A stretch of 64,000 nucleotides of DNA from Amyloporia xantha (lineage: Eukaryota > Basidiomycota > Agaricomycetes > Polyporales > Adustoporiaceae): assembly GCA_036971615.1 (NCBI GenBank), contig JAYKKR010000008.1:496001-560000 (forward strand), given 5' to 3'. Positions 50,275-63,369 of the stretch are shown in pieces. The position numbers were made by a program, and so were the translations under genes. The notes under the pieces were generated by a model. That model was not told where the DNA came from and made no database searches. It was given only the letters and a program-made list of their open reading frames with translations. Position 1 is the first letter of the stretch, and each line of letters begins with the position of its first letter.

Positions 50275-51814
50275 TGTTCGTAGTCGATGGCCTCGTCTTA
50301 TGTATGCGTGGATGGCCGTAATGAAGATAGGTTGCGTTTTGTCTCAGGCTCCCGCCCTCGTTTGACTCGCGGAAATGTTCGTCATCGATCGTCGATGTAG
50401 TAATCTGATCTAGGCGCCTAAAGATCTCTCTCGGCATCGGGCCCGTCTTGGGTCCGTCAGACGGCGAGTCGTCGACTTCGACGTGCTTCAAAATCATTTC
50501 CAACGGACCACAGACTATATGGAGACTCCATTATTGGGACACAAGCCAGGGTGGTATGTACCTCACAGACGTTATGGAGCCGAACGACTATCTCTAGCTG
50601 TAGTGGTCAAACAATGGAGACTACCTTGTACCCGTTCCCTTATAACGCCTACGACAAACCATCCAATGCCGTCATCCGTGCCAGCGGTCGCACCGGAGAA
50701 CGACGGAACGATATAAAAGTGCGGTATGACCAGTGATGGTTATTAGTAGCCGTGAAAACAACCGGGCGTACAGCAGCAAACAGCACATAGATATCCGCAC
50801 ATGCATTCCAGGCGAACCCAATAAATAAAGCGGGCGTCACATCGTTGCAGCGAGATTCAAAGGCACAGTCTACGGTCCAACCGAAAAAATAGACAATCAT
50901 CCGTCGCTTCTGCAAACTTCGTCCGAATCAGTGTCCCGCTCGCCCAAACCGATAGAGCTGAATCTACTCTCTCCCCCGGCTCGCAGCCTCGAGCCCTGCC
51001 CAAGCCCGCCTATAGGCGAGAAGGAAGCACATGATGTCTTCGAGAGAGCCACTAGCGCGTCCACCTTCGGCCATTCATGGAGATGCGTTGCAATCAACAA
51101 TTGTCCGTATTGTATGCAGCACAAGGGCACAGACACGGGCATGGACGTCGGCATGAGAGGCATAAAGGGCGCCGTGCGCTGTGCGGAGGAAGCCAGCGAT
51201 GCAGATATTATGTGACGTGACGTCTGGAGAAGACGAGGTCTAGAATACCGAAGTCGATCAACAGGACCGTCGACAGATCGTAAAATCCATCACCGTCCTG
51301 CGGACAGTCTGACGCACAAGACAAGACGTCAAGTGTGCTGCTGCGCCGATCGGTCGAGCACGCTGGATCGAGATTGGGCTCATGGTGTTCCGTGGGATGA
51401 TGACCGCAAGTGGAGATGTTCTGTACTGGTGCAAACCTGTACGAACTCCGGACGCCATATGCCTGTCAAAGTAACGAGCAGTTTACTCGAGAGTTAGAGG
51501 AAGTCCTGCTGCGAGATCCATGGCGGAACTTGGATTACTAGTCCACACAGAGGTGCCGCTAGACAGTGATCGGATTCGGCGGTGCGTGTATGCTCGATGA
51601 CAGTTCAGCACGGGCATGGGACTCGACATGACAGGCAGGATATGGAGCATACGAGGAAGCGCAGACAATGAAGGTGGAGCGGGAAAGAGGGACAAAACAG
51701 TCTTTTTTCATCGTCTGTGGCGTTAGCCTGACCAGAGGCGAGTCCTGTACGACGAGAGATTCAAAGTTATATCAGACAACAGTCAAACCAACGCAGCTCT
51801 AGCGGGACACAGAC
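50275..51814. other. Intergenic, no supported gene
   Basis: This holds the promoter side of the phosphatase gene. Several frames under 100 codons occur on both strands with no motif I recognise. No repeat ends or splice series stand out. Confidence 0.4.
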
Positions 51815-53096
51815 TCACCACAGGAAACCTTCTTGGTGCGACGCAGGCATCTGGGACTGCATCACTTTCTTCCATAGAGCATTGGCTTCATCACCAGCAT
51901 GATCGGAAGCAGCCTCGGGAAGACAAACTGTGATTGCGACCTCTATAAGCTTCCTAAATACCCGGGGGCGTGTAAAGATCTGGTCAAGTTGAGGGAAACA
52001 GCCATGCGACAACCTTGTCAAGAACAAATCAACCATCTCATGGTCTGTGGGAATTAGAGAATGCATATCGAATGATAAATGGAAATATTCCATAACGCAG
52101 GGTGTAAATTGAGAGACGAGCTGAATCACGCAGCCGATATCGAAATCCACGCTGTCGATATGTAGGATAAGGTCGATGGATGTGAGTTGTGCATTATGGG
52201 AAACATCCACTGGATACTCTGGAATATCAATCAGAGATACTCGAGGATTGAACCAGGAGTTGTGGCTCACCGCCAGGCACGAGATTCAGGCAAAGTCTTT
52301 GAAGTGAAGTACCGTCGATCTGCACGAGACGCTGCATATTTCCAGACAGAAAGTGTTCAGGATAAAAAGGAGTATGGTCGCTGGTCATGCTTGGAACTGT
52401 ACGGGGAGAGGATCCGTAAGTTCCCAGACGAATCTCGGTCAGCTTCGCAGCGACGCCCGTGGACAGGAGGAAATCTGTGATATTATCCATAGAAGCCTTA
52501 TCCATGTCGCAAAATCTGACATGCAAAAGCTTCATCATATCGACACGCAGAAACACCGCGCGAGCAGAGCGATGTGTCTTGAAGCACACCCTCTCACATG
52601 TGAGCGACTCCAGCGCGGGGAGGGCGCAGACAAGCCGGCCGAATATGGCAATCGAAGGGAATATGACGTCATCGAGATACAGGCTTTCGATCGCGGGGAA
52701 CGTGGACAGATTGTCGAAGAGGTCGGGCGGCATGTCCCACGCTCGCCACTCTGCACGGCGGATGGTAAGACGCTTCGTCTGCGTCCACCTTCCGCCTAGC
52801 ATCTCTGCGAATGTACCCAGGTGTGGGATAGGCCCCGTGCCGTCCTCAACCTGCTTGTATCCCGATATATATACCGCGAATGGGCCTGGCCAACTGCTCT
52901 TCATCACCCCTATCCGCGCCACCTCCTTCCGGTCACTAAACGACACGTTATCTCCTCTGTATTCTGGCGGCACGTACTTGCTACATCTCTTGTACCATCC
53001 TGGCTTACTCGAGAAGGCCCTGCGGTAGGCCAGCAGCGTATCCAGGTCATATCGCAGGTAGGAAACGATGTGGTCCCAGAGCTCAGGGGGAAGATA

Positions 53097-53452
53097 TGTC
53101 AAACGGGTAATTCTTCACCTCTCTTCTTGAAAACTATTTCTATGGACTCCTTACATCTATAGCTATCTTTCTGTCTATTCACTTTATTCCTATCTCCTTC
53201 TGTACCTATGATAGAATCCATTCTTTACCTACACCCCTAGAGTAGTTGCCACTTCTGTGTTGATCGTTGTTTGTTCCCAAAGCGCACCACCTCAGAGTCC
53301 GTTGCATCCTGGCTTCCCCAGTTGCTCAACTCGGACTCTAGGTGAGTGGTTAGGTATATTAGCTCAATATACAGTTGCTCAACTCGGACTCTAGCTGTCT
53401 GTATACTTGAGCATCGATTGATCAAGCCCGCCTTTCGTCTGTGGCTCTGACA
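53097..53452 (+). repeat. Copia 5' LTR
   Basis: TGTCAAACGG...GCTCTGACA, 356 bp. It contains an internal tandem repeat of GAGTTGCTCAAC-type words (two copies of TTGCTCAACTCGGACTCTA near 53,320 and 53,374). Confidence 0.95.
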
Positions 53453-53466
53453 GGTTATGAGCCCCG
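53453..53466 (+). other. Copia primer-binding site, initiator-tRNA type
   Basis: GGTTATGAGCCCC directly follows the LTR. It is complementary to the anticodon stem-loop of initiator tRNA-Met (GGGCTCATAACC), the half-tRNA primer known from Drosophila copia and relatives, rather than to a tRNA 3' end. Confidence 0.75.
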
Positions 53467-53635
53467 CGCTCTGACCGCTTCGTCGTCAATCTTCTCTGCT
53501 TGCTACAGCTTCTGGATCGAGCTCTATTTCAATATCTGGCTACTACACTGTCTCTACAATCCCTACACTCCTTCTACAACACTCTGATCTTTCCTGATCT
53601 TCTCTGATCTCTGCTGATCGTCGCCTCTGCCTGCC

Positions 53636-56600
53636 ATGTCATCCATCGACTCTCATCCGCGCTTCAAGCCGCTTTCGAACGGCAATTATCCGCAGTGGAG
53701 GGGAGAGATGCGAGCATATCTGATGAAGATGGGCTACTGGAGGCTTGTGAGCGGTGTGGAGAGTCGTCCGCCTGTGGAGGAGGACATAGAGCGCAGGGAA
53801 TGGGACAAGATAGAGTCCAAGGCTGCTGGTGAGATCTTCCTGAACGTCTCACCGGACCAGCGCATCCATTTCAGTGGGTTTGAGGAGGATCCTGTGCGTA
53901 TGTGGAGTGCATTGGAGGCTGCCCATGTCGTTCGTCGTCCGGGTGCACGCTTCAACGCGTACGAATCCCTCTTGACGATCTCCAAGGACGAGGGGAGTCT
54001 TTGCAGTCTCTCACGAACCGCATCGAGGAGGCTATGCTCACTTGCCAGAACCTCCGTCCTCCCTCCTTCTCTCTCGCTGACTTGGACAATGAGCTTCAAG
54101 CCATGGCGATGATTCGTGCGCTTCGCGCGAGCAGTATGCGAGCTTTACCTCTGCTCTCATCATGATGCTCCCAGAGAAGCTCGACAAGTCCAAGGTCATC
54201 GAAGCGTTCCAAACAGAGGAGCTCAATCGCATGGCACGTCCCTCTCTTACCCTTCCTTCGTCTTCATCGTCCTCCGTCGCTCTTGCCGCTACTTCGTCCC
54301 CTTCGACTTCGATCTCTTCAGCCAGCGCGAACGCTGCATCTGCGGATGCTACCTGCGACTTCTGCGGTCGCAAGGGTCACACCCAGAGTGTTTGCTTCAA
54401 GTTTGCGAAGGCCAAGGAGAAGGCTCGTCAACCGCGCAAGCGTCTGGACCAGGCGAATGCTACAGAGTCAGCTGGCAATGCAAGTCTTCGTTCTGTCGAT
54501 CCCTCCGATCCTCTTTCGCCTCTTCAGACCGACGCTAACATGGATTGGAACGCAGACTCAGGTGCTACAGCTCACATGACTCCTCATCGACACTGGCTTC
54601 GCGACTACTCCCCGCATCGTGTCGCTATACGCCTCGCAGACAATCAGGTTGTCTATTCTGCTGGGGTTGGAACTGTGGTCTTTTCGCCGATTGTGGGAGG
54701 TAGGGTGGTCAAGAACGTCGAGTTTACCCGTGTTCTACATGTCCCTGCCCTTCGTAACAATCTCCTGTCTGTCCTTTTCTTAACACGACGTTGCCAATTC
54801 ACTGTGCGCATTGGACGTGAAAGGATGGACTTCTCAAAGGGAGGTCGAACGCTCTTCTGCGCCCGCATCGACGACTCGAACACTGCGCTTTTAGCCGGTC
54901 ATACTGTCGCTCTTACAGAGTATGCAAAGCTGAGCTCCACTCTTCCTCTCGATCTTTCGCTCTGGCATCGTCGTCTCGCGCATCGTCACATCGACGGAGT
55001 GAAGCGTTTGCTGTCTCAGGATCTTGTCACTGGTCTGACACTCGACTCTAAGGCTCCCTCAGACCCTGTCTGCGAGCCCTGTCTTGCTGGGAAGATGCAT
55101 GCTAATCCTTTCCCTCCGTCGTCTCATCGTGCCAGCAAACCGCTCGAACTCGTTCACTCTGACGTTCATGGTCCCCTGCCTGTCCAAACCCACTCTGGCT
55201 ATCGCTACTGGGTTACATTCATCGACGACTTCTCTCGCTTCCGCACTGTCTACTTAATGAAGACAAAGGATCAGGTCTTCGAAATGTTCAGACATTACAA
55301 GGCGTGGGCGGAGAATCAGACGGACTGCAGGATCAAAGCGTTGCGAGACGACAAGGGAGGTGAATACATGTCCACTGCCTTCCTTTCCTTCACCACAGAG
55401 CACGGCATTGAACGACAACACTCCACGCGCAATCGACCGCAGCAGAACGGTGTTGCAGAGCGCACCAATCGAATTCTAGGCGATGGTATCAGTTCTATGC
55501 TTTCTGAGTCTGGTCTTCCTCCCTCTTTCTGGGGAGAGGCTCTGTCTACTCTCGTGCATGTTCTGAACCGCTGTGCCTCCTCCGTGCTACCAGACGCTAC
55601 GCCCTTTGAGATGTGGTACAAGCGCAAGCCGGACGTTAGCCATCTCCGCGTTTGGGGATGCACTGCCTATGTCCACGTCCAGAAGGACAAGCGGACGAGT
55701 CTTGGCGCCCATATGGAGAAGTGCGTCTTCATTGGTTATCCTGATGGTGTTAAAGGTTGGAGATTCTACAATCCTACGACGAAGCGGATCATTCTTTCAG
55801 AGCGTGCTGATTTCGATGAGCGCTACTTTCCTGGTCTGAAGCAATCGACAGCCCCTCTTGCTTCTCCTCCTACTTCTAACTCTGCTCCTCCACCTCCACC
55901 GCCACCTCCTGATGCTGCTCCGCCGCCTCCACCACCCTCTCCTCCTCCTGCACCTGCTCCTCTGCCGGTCGCTGATCCTGTGCCTGTGCCCGCTGTTGCG
56001 CCTGCGCCACCTCTTGAGGGGGAGTTACCAGATCCTCCTGCTCCTCCAGAGCTGGATCCTATCCAAGATGTGCCTGCAGACGCTCCTTTTCCTCCTCCAG
56101 TCCCAGAACTTCCTGTCGATGATCGTCCCATCGCTCTTCGACGCGAGCGTCGAGCGAAGCGTCCAGTGCAAGATTGGTCTGTTCCATGGCATCCGTATTC
56201 CCGTCCTGCTACTCGTTCACGTGCTCCTGCTCCGGTTCCCCCGCCTCCACCTCCGCCGTCGCCTCCGCCTCCACCGCCTCCTGCTGTTCCACTGTCGCCT
56301 CCTCCTCCAGTCGAAGCTGAGTGGAGAGAACCTCCTCCCGCTGTTCCAGACAGCGATGATGATGATCTCCCAGCACTCGCAGAGGATTTTGAGGACAATG
56401 ACAGCGATGACGAGGATGCCGAAGAGGCTGCCCACTATGCAGAGTCTGAGCCTGCGACTTATGCGGAAGCCATGAGACGCCCGGACGCAGACAAGTGGCG
56501 CGCCGCTATTCAGGAGGAATACGATGCACAGATTGAGAATGGCACTTGGGAAGTCGTCGATCTACCTCCTGACCGCAAGGCTATTGGCTGTAAGTGGGTC

Positions 56601-58007
56601 TTTAAGATCAAGCGCAATGCGGACGGCTCCATCGAACGCTACAAGGCTAGACTTGTTGCCCAAGGCTTTTCTCAGCGCCCTGGCTACGATTTCGTCGAAA
56701 CCTTCGCTCCCACCATTCGCATGGCCAGCATTCGAGCCATTCTTGCCACTGCTGCCATCGAGGACCTCCACATACGCTCCATTGACATCTCCCATGCTTT
56801 CCTGAATGGTGAGATGGATGCGGATGTCTACATGCGTCAACCGGAGGGCTTTCAGAATGGTAACAAGCGAGTTGCTTTACATCTGCGCAAGCCTATCTAC
56901 GGGCTAAAGCAAGCTGGTCGACGCTGGAACAAGAAGCTGCATGCTACGCTGGTCAAGATGGGTTTCAAGCGCATTTCCTCAGACGCTGGAGTGTACGTAT
57001 ACGAGCGTGATAACATTCGCATCATTGTCCCTATCTATGTCGATGATATCACTGCTGTTTCCTCCTCCCAGTCTGCGCTTGACAACTTCGTCGAAGAGCT
57101 AGCTAGCCACTTCAAGCTTCGTGATTTGGGCGCAACGTCATATCTTCTGGGAATCGAGATCACTCGGGATCGTCCAACTCGCACTCTTGCTCTGTCTCAG
57201 CGACAATACATCATCGACGTCCTCGAGCGCTTCAACCACAGCGAGTGCAGTACGGTTTCCACTCCTATGACTCCCGGTTTGATCCTATCCTCTTCCATGT
57301 CCCCCAAAACGCCCGAAGAAGTAGCTAGCATGAGCAACATCCCTTACCTGCAGGCTGTAGGTGCCCTGCAGTATCTTTCCTCCGCTACTCGTCCAGACAT
57401 CTCCTATGCTGTTGGCTGTCTTGCGCGCTTCAACCACAATCCTGGTGAGCAGCATTGGAAAGCGGTCAAGCATCTCTTCCGTTACTTGCAGGGGACAAAG
57501 GATCTCAAACTCACTTACCGCCCTGACCCTTCGACTACAGAGCCCTTTGTGACGTTCACAGATGCATCGCATGGCGATAATCTGGAGAATGGACGTTCCA
57601 CAAGTGGCTACCTGGTTCGCATGGGTACAGGCGCTGTCAACTGGAGTAGCAAGCTGCAATCCATCGTCACTCTTTCCACCACGGAGTCGGAGTACGTTGC
57701 TGCAGTCGAGGCCGGAAGGGACATCAAGTGGATGCGCAATCTTCTCTCTGAGATTGGCTATGGGTATGATCCTCCCTCTACCCTCTGTATCGACAATCAG
57801 TCCGCACTCACTGTGTCGAAGAATCCGGAGCATCACGGTCGACTCAAACACCTCGACCTCCGCTTCTACTGGCTACGTGATGAGGTTGAGGCTGGGTACA
57901 TCAAACCTATCTATGTCTCCACTCATGAGATGCCTGCAGATTTGCTCACCAAGGCTCTGGCAAAGCCTCAGGTCGAGCACTTGCGGCGCATGATGGGTTT
58001 GGAGTGA
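53636..58007 (+). CDS. Copia Gag-Pol polyprotein (two one-base frameshifts in gag)
   Basis: Gag starts at the ATG 53,636 (YPQWRGEMRAYL, UBN2-type). The frame changes at a G run at 53,992-53,995 and again near 54,124, each one base too short, and then stays open from 54,162 to 58,007. In order: zinc knuckle CDFCGRKGHTQSVC, protease ADSGATAHM, integrase zinc domain (LWHRRLAHRH ... CEPCLAGK), integrase core (HSDVHGPL, DDKGGEY, GVAERTNR), a Pro-rich linker, RT with FVETFAPT, DISHAFLNGE and the catalytic IYVDDI, RNase H with FTDASHGDN and TTESEYVAA. All catalytic residues are present. The two shifts may be sequencing errors. Confidence 0.92.
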
Positions 58008-58049
58008 GGTTGGACTCAGGGGAGCTTGGACAATGAGAGGTGTCTCATT

Positions 58050-58058
58050 AAGGGGGAG
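58050..58058 (+). other. Copia polypurine tract
   Basis: AAGGGGGAG ends directly at the 3' LTR. Confidence 0.85.
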
Positions 58059-58414
58059 TGTCAAACGGGTAATTCTTCACCTCTCTTCTTGAAAACTATT
58101 TCTATGGACTCCTTACATCTATAGCTATCTTTCTGTCTATTCACTTTATTCCTATCTCCTTCTGTACCTATGATAGAATCCATTCTTTACCTACACCCCT
58201 AGAGTAGTTGCCACTTCTGTGTTGATCGTTGTTTGTTCCCAAAGCGCACCACCTCAGAGTCCGTTGCATCCTGGCTTCCCCAGTTGCTCAACTCGGACTC
58301 TAGGTGAGTGGTTAGGTATATTAGCTCAATATACAGTTGCTCAACTCGGACTCTAGCTGTCTGTATACTTGAGCATCGATTGATCAAGCCCGCCTTTCGT
58401 CTGTGGCTCTGACA
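58059..58414 (+). repeat. Copia 3' LTR
   Basis: 356 bp, matching the 5' LTR by eye over the full length, followed by AGATA. Confidence 0.95.
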
Positions 58415-58856
58415 AGATATCGAGGAGTGCACTGCAGAACAAATACCAAGCGTTGAGTTGGACTCGATCACTACGAGTAAACCCACATACCTCCCGTGAC
58501 CTCATCTCCTCCCAGGTCATCTGGCACCTTAACCTCACAGAGTAATCGCCATCCGAGCACTCGTACTCGTATTCGTAGAGCGGTGTCTCCAGGAGACTTA
58601 TATCTGAGGATGAGGATTCATCACTGAAGTCCTCTAATATAAAATCATCATCTGATACTGATTCCGAGTCGTCCAATACCGATTCCGAATCGTCCGGTAC
58701 TGATTCTTCATCAGAATCGACATTAGATCGAATATCCGCGACTGGTTCGCCTTCGTCCTGCTCGTCTCCATGCGGAGGTATTATGGTGCTGATGGTTGTA
58801 TCCCATGAGACGCTTTTCGTCGGTTTGATACTGGGAGCCTCAGACTCGTCATCCAT

Positions 58857-61462
58857 CGGCAAGGGCACAGAGACTTATATGACGGTGAAAGAACACAGCG
58901 ACTGCAGGTATGAAGAGGACAGATGAGCAATCCTCACGTTTCTTATGGTATGAAGAGGGTGCCACAGACTGTAGCCCATCGTCTGTTGGTGGATATATGA
59001 AGCTGTTCTATCGGTGACTTCGGCCTCATGGCCGCATCCATTCTCCATGCGAAAGGCGAAGTTAGCGCCAGACCTCTCCCATCTACATCCCTATACATTG
59101 AAAACTCACGACCTCATCTCAGCAGCCTGTCGACAAGCTCTCTGACTCTCAAACTGACTAATACTTTACTCCTTATTCAGTCTTCGATGGCGAATCGGGA
59201 AGTATCCGACACGTTTCGAGTGTTGTGGAAGTACGTGCCGAGCATATAGTATTGCATAGTGCAGCTCCACATAGGACGTCAAATGTCTTTCAATTTGCAC
59301 ATTGATGGGACCCACAGCCCGATACAAAGCTTACGGAAGGCTGACGTGTAGATTGACCCACGAGGTACTACCTGGAACCTCGGGATAGCATCCTTGTGAC
59401 CTTCGGCGGAACTTGCACAGCAGCGTTGATAATGGTATCTGATGCAGTTCAACATTCTCGTGACACAACTCTTCTCTTGCGTCCCATTCTTTGAACACTG
59501 ACGCGCTGTCGTCGCGGACAGAAAGATTTCCCAAGACTTCCACAGCACACACGACTCTCCAATATCACAGCACATTCTACGAATTCGTTTGCATGCTGAC
59601 TACATCAAATCTCAGTGCGTCATTTGGGGCATCGTGCATCCGCCCTGCAGAATCGCTCAAATAGCAGCACAGATAGGTGTCTTAAGAAATTAGGCAATGT
59701 CTCAACAACGGCGTGAAAACTCATTGAAATGCGTGTATTGACGACATGCCACACAATCTGACGTTGTCCAGCCATGAAACTATGTCACTTTCCTACGACT
59801 CCGCTCCCTAGACTGACACTGCTTCAGCTCGCGTATGAAACGTGTCTGCCGCGCGGTGGACACACATTTCTCAGCAGGATCCGTGCGGACTTCACATGTG
59901 CGTCCTATCTGATTTGCTATTTACCGGAGGCGGTCCGCACTCCAGACCACTCCTGTGATGAATCATGCATCGCTCATCTGTCACAGTGAGCCTGCATGTT
60001 CTCTCTTCGAAGACAAGTCGACGGGGTGCTAACCGTATGTTCCTTATCTGCTCGGCGTTACTTCAAGCTTCGGCATGTTTTGTCCACCGTATGCTCCAGT
60101 GGGAAGCATCTGCATGCATTTCTACTGGGAAATCTCCTGATTCAGTCGTCAGCTGAAAACATTTGCGCAGCTGCCATGCATGGTTCATACAAGGTGCCCT
60201 TTCACGGTATTAGGCCGTCTCTGCTCTACTCGTCTATCATGAGACTTACTCTCCGTTGGAATCTCCCATATCTACCTGGAAATTTACTTCCCATGTTTTC
60301 GCCGGCGGAGTCCGTCTTCCAGCACGGGTATCATCTCTTCGTTCTGCAGCTTCTGCCCGAGTTGACTTTCATATTATTGTTAGGCTCGGCTGTATGTAAC
60401 GCCAGAGAGTTCTACCCCACCTTCTATATTACTTGTGTACGACAGTGTACATCGGTGTACGGTCTTCCCACTTCACACGAGGATCCTAGGATCAATTTAG
60501 TCGAGCATTCCCACTCCTCGTCTTGGCCTAGCCGCGCACAAATCAGATATGAAGACCTGGAGGTGGCCAGTGGGCAGTGTTCGATTGCGATTAGGAGGAT
60601 AAGATATTGCGAGTCATCCTACCGCAGTCGGATGACAGCCTCTGAACAAATAAGCGAGCTAAATCGAGGCCAGGCTGCAAATGGAGATATACTGAGTAGA
60701 GCCTCAGTGGTGAGTAAGCGTATGGATGCCGGACGGGGGAGCCCGCCAGCTGCGCACGTAAATACTGTAGTAAGTTACGCGTGTACTTGTCAGACAACGT
60801 GCAGCCTGTTATAGCCATGATTGTGTCCGCATGTTGGTCCTGCGAGCGTAGACATCAGGTCCATCGACGGGGCTGAAGGGAGTTGAAAACATATATCATG
60901 GTCCTGCACCTACGCATCTGAGAAAACATCCTATGCGACGTCCTCGGCTTCGTAGGGAACATAGACGCAGATGCACACCGTTCTCAGCTTGTGGAAGGTA
61001 GTGAATACTCCTGTGAAGTTCCGAACTAGGGGAATGCATGCATACGACGTCGACCTAGAAAGTTATACACGCTCAATCGCGCCGTCGAAATATTCGTAAG
61101 CAGAGAAGAACCGTAGAGTAGAACCGTAAATACTACCATATCATTCGCATTCTGTACAATATAGTGGCCATATACATTCGCTGAAAGATCACATCAGATC
61201 ATACTTGAATGTATACTGTCCCTCGGGCACGCGTCGCGACATGTCGAGAGGAGATTTCCTCTCGGGCTTCCTGGCGGTGGAAGCCGCGGCGCGTGCATCC
61301 TCACCAACGGTTCAGTGGGACTCGACATGACAGGCAGAAGATAGAGGCTCCAAGGACGCGGGAACAATAAGGCAGGGACAGGTGAGACGATTGAAACAGC
61401 CTGTTTTCAATAATTGTATAGCCGAGTGCTGATGTAGGTCAAACATTAGTGAATCAACGCAG
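58857..61462. other. Intergenic, no well-supported gene
   Basis: The first part should hold the promoter of F-box-like gene 1. The longest frame, 59,996-60,814 on the plus strand (272 codons), has hydrophobic stretches but an irregular composition and no family resemblance. A minus-strand frame near 59,331-59,575 is likewise unsupported. No repeat ends were found. Confidence 0.35.
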
Positions 61463-63097
61463 CTACGGCAGAAGACGAACACACCTCAGGATACCTCGTT
61501 TGCATGATATAGGCATCTGAGACTGCACCAGTGGTGCCCAGCGAGCATTCACCTTGCCATCAAGCCGCTGGCGGGCAGCATCTCCAAGATGTCGGACTTT
61601 GATCTCAACCCGCGTGCTAGTAAGCTTGTCAAATACAGGGCGGGTAAAGATGTGGTCAAGTTGAGAGCAACAGCCACGGGAGAAACTTGTCAGAAATGCA
61701 ACAAGCACTTCAGGTCTGGTAAATAATATCACGGAATCAATATTGAGCTCTATGTAGATTGTGTCGATATCTTCGGAGGTGAGCTGAGAGACGAGCTGCG
61801 CTATGCAGTCAGCGTCAGGGTCGCGATCCACGCTGTCGATGTGTAGGAAGAGCTGCAATGTTTTGAGCTTTGTATTATGGGAAATATCGAAGGGATACTC
61901 TGGAGATAACAATTAGACAAGTTCGAGGATTGAGCAAGGAGTTGTGTCCGAATCGCTCACCGTCGGCGGGTATCAGGCACAGGGTCAATGATTGAAGTGA
62001 AGCACCGGCCAACTGCACGAGACGCTGCATACTTCCGGACAGAAAGTCTCCAGGGTATAAAGGACGGATATAGCCAGCAGAGTGTGTGCCCAGGCATATC
62101 GCAGTCAGCTGCAAGTTGTCCGTAGACACGAAGAAGTCTGTGATGTCGATAGAAGACCTGTCCAAGCGGATATCCGACAGCTTCATCGAATCAGCGCATC
62201 GTGCATTTAAAGCAGCTTGATTTAAACGACGTGTCACGAAGCGCACTTCGCCGGCGCATACGAGCCTCTCCAAGGCGGGGAGGGCACAGACAAGCCGGCC
62301 GAATGTGTTAATCGAAGGGAGTGAGACATCAAAGAGACGCAGTGATGTGATCCCGACAAATGTGGAAAGATTCTCGAAGATGTCCGGCGGCATCTCCCAG
62401 GCTCGCCACACTGCGTATCGGATGTCAAGATAGTTCACATTTGTCCACTTTCCGCCAAAAGTTGTTGCGAACGTGCCCAGGTGTGGTATCGGTCCCCTGC
62501 CCAGCATGCCGCCAGAAATATACACCGCGTCTGGTCCTGTCCAGCTACTTTTCGTCGCTCCTATCCGTGCCACCTCCTTCTGATTCCTAAAATTAACTTG
62601 ACCCGCTCCGTATTCTGGCGGGACATACTTGCTACCTCTCTCATACCATCCGTGCACAGAGTAGGCCATGCGGTAGGCTACCAAGGCATCCGGGTCGTAT
62701 CGCAAGTAGGAAACGATATGGTCCCAAAGTTCGGGTGGAAGAAATCGAGGAGTGGACTGCGGAACGAAGTCCAGATTATCGTGAGTTGAATATGACAATT
62801 GTAGCTAATCGTACTTGCCTCCATTGCCTCCATTGCCTCCATTGCCTCCCTTTCCCTTTTTCCCTTGTCCAGCTGTCGCTGTGTGGGACTCAGATCTGGA
62901 ATTCCATTACTAGAGCCTGGTACCGCTGATTGGTTCATCGTGTCGATATCAGATGGAACAGCTCCGTTCGGAGAGCCTGTGCCCTGCTCGTGTTTGTGCG
63001 GAGCTTTCAGGTCGCTGAACATCGTGCTGCCCCGTACAACACCCTCTACTGTCAGATTTGGACTGGAAGCATCAGGCCCGTTATGATCCATGGTCAT
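61463..63097 (-). CDS. F-box-like gene 2 (paralogue of gene 1)
   Basis: The core exon (61,961-62,756) has LPPELWDHIVSYLRYDPDAL, KYVPPEYGAGQV, RIGATKSSWTGP and ALPALERLVC, collinear with gene 1. A 61 bp intron (61,900-61,960, GTGAGC...CAG) matches gene 1 in position and phase. The last exon is 61,463-61,899. The first exon probably starts at an ATG at 63,097 and ends at a GTACG donor near 62,815 after a Met-Glu-Ala repeat. That junction is out of phase by one base, so either the splice site differs or a base is missing in a homopolymer. The N-terminal part is not conserved with gene 1. The likely role is SCF-type ubiquitin ligase adaptor. Confidence 0.65.
62819..62850 (+). repeat. Nine-base minisatellite
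   Basis: About three and a half copies of CCTCCATTG, coding for Met-Glu-Ala repeats on the minus strand at the end of exon 1 of F-box-like gene 2. Confidence 0.8.
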
Positions 63098-63369
63098 AGG
63101 ACAGAACTTGATATGGATGTGAAGGGAGAATGCGACTATGTAGCGGTATGAAGAGGACAAGCCAGCAACGCAGACATTTCCTATGGTCCAGTGAGCGTTT
63201 TCCAGACGGTTGAGACCGCAACTTCACGTAACCCGGTGGATATATAGTACGTCCGACTGTCATGGAGCAAAGCCTCATGGCGGTCTCCCCCAGAGACATG
63301 GTGCTCATTTCAGTTCTCAAGTACACGTGTGATCGTACCAAGCTTCTCTCAGTCTCGCCTGTGCCCATC

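Larger units (their letters stand above)
53097..58414 (+). mobile_element. Complete Ty1/Copia retrotransposon
   Basis: The element is 5,318 bp with 356 bp LTRs that look identical. It is flanked by AGATA (53,092-53,096 and 58,415-58,419). It contains a primer site, gag-pol and a polypurine tract in standard order. It disrupts F-box-like gene 1 at its F-box. Identical LTRs imply a recent insertion. Three other copies of the LTR family are a solo LTR at 11,198 and a partial element at 63,370. Confidence 0.95.
51815..58856 (-). pseudogene. F-box-like gene 1, split by the Copia element
   Basis: Exon 1 (58,491-58,856) encodes an acidic Ser/Asp-rich N-terminus. A 59 bp intron (58,432-58,490, GTATGT...CAG) leads to exon 2, of which 17 bases (58,415-58,431) lie before the Copia insertion and the rest at 52,271-53,091. 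A 52 bp intron (52,219-52,270) is followed by exon 3 (51,815-52,218). Without the insertion the frame is 535 codons, uninterrupted. The F-box-like LPPELWDHIVSYLRYD sits exactly at the insertion site, followed by a leucine-rich-like region (LTCERVCF, LTEIRLGTYG). F-box proteins link substrates to SCF ubiquitin ligases. The paralogue at 61,463 supports the exon structure. Confidence 0.8.

Noticed and set aside
55823..56398. Gly-rich minus-strand frame of 191 codons
   Set aside because: It is the reverse reading of the Pro-rich linker of Copia Pol and has no independent support.
57285..57851. Minus-strand frame of 188 codons
   Set aside because: It lies entirely within the RNase H region of Copia Pol, has no splice or promoter context, and no family resemblance.
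59996..60814. Plus-strand frame of 272 codons as a gene
   Set aside because: Long, but with irregular composition, no homology I can recognise and no promoter or splice evidence; mentioned only in the intergenic entry.
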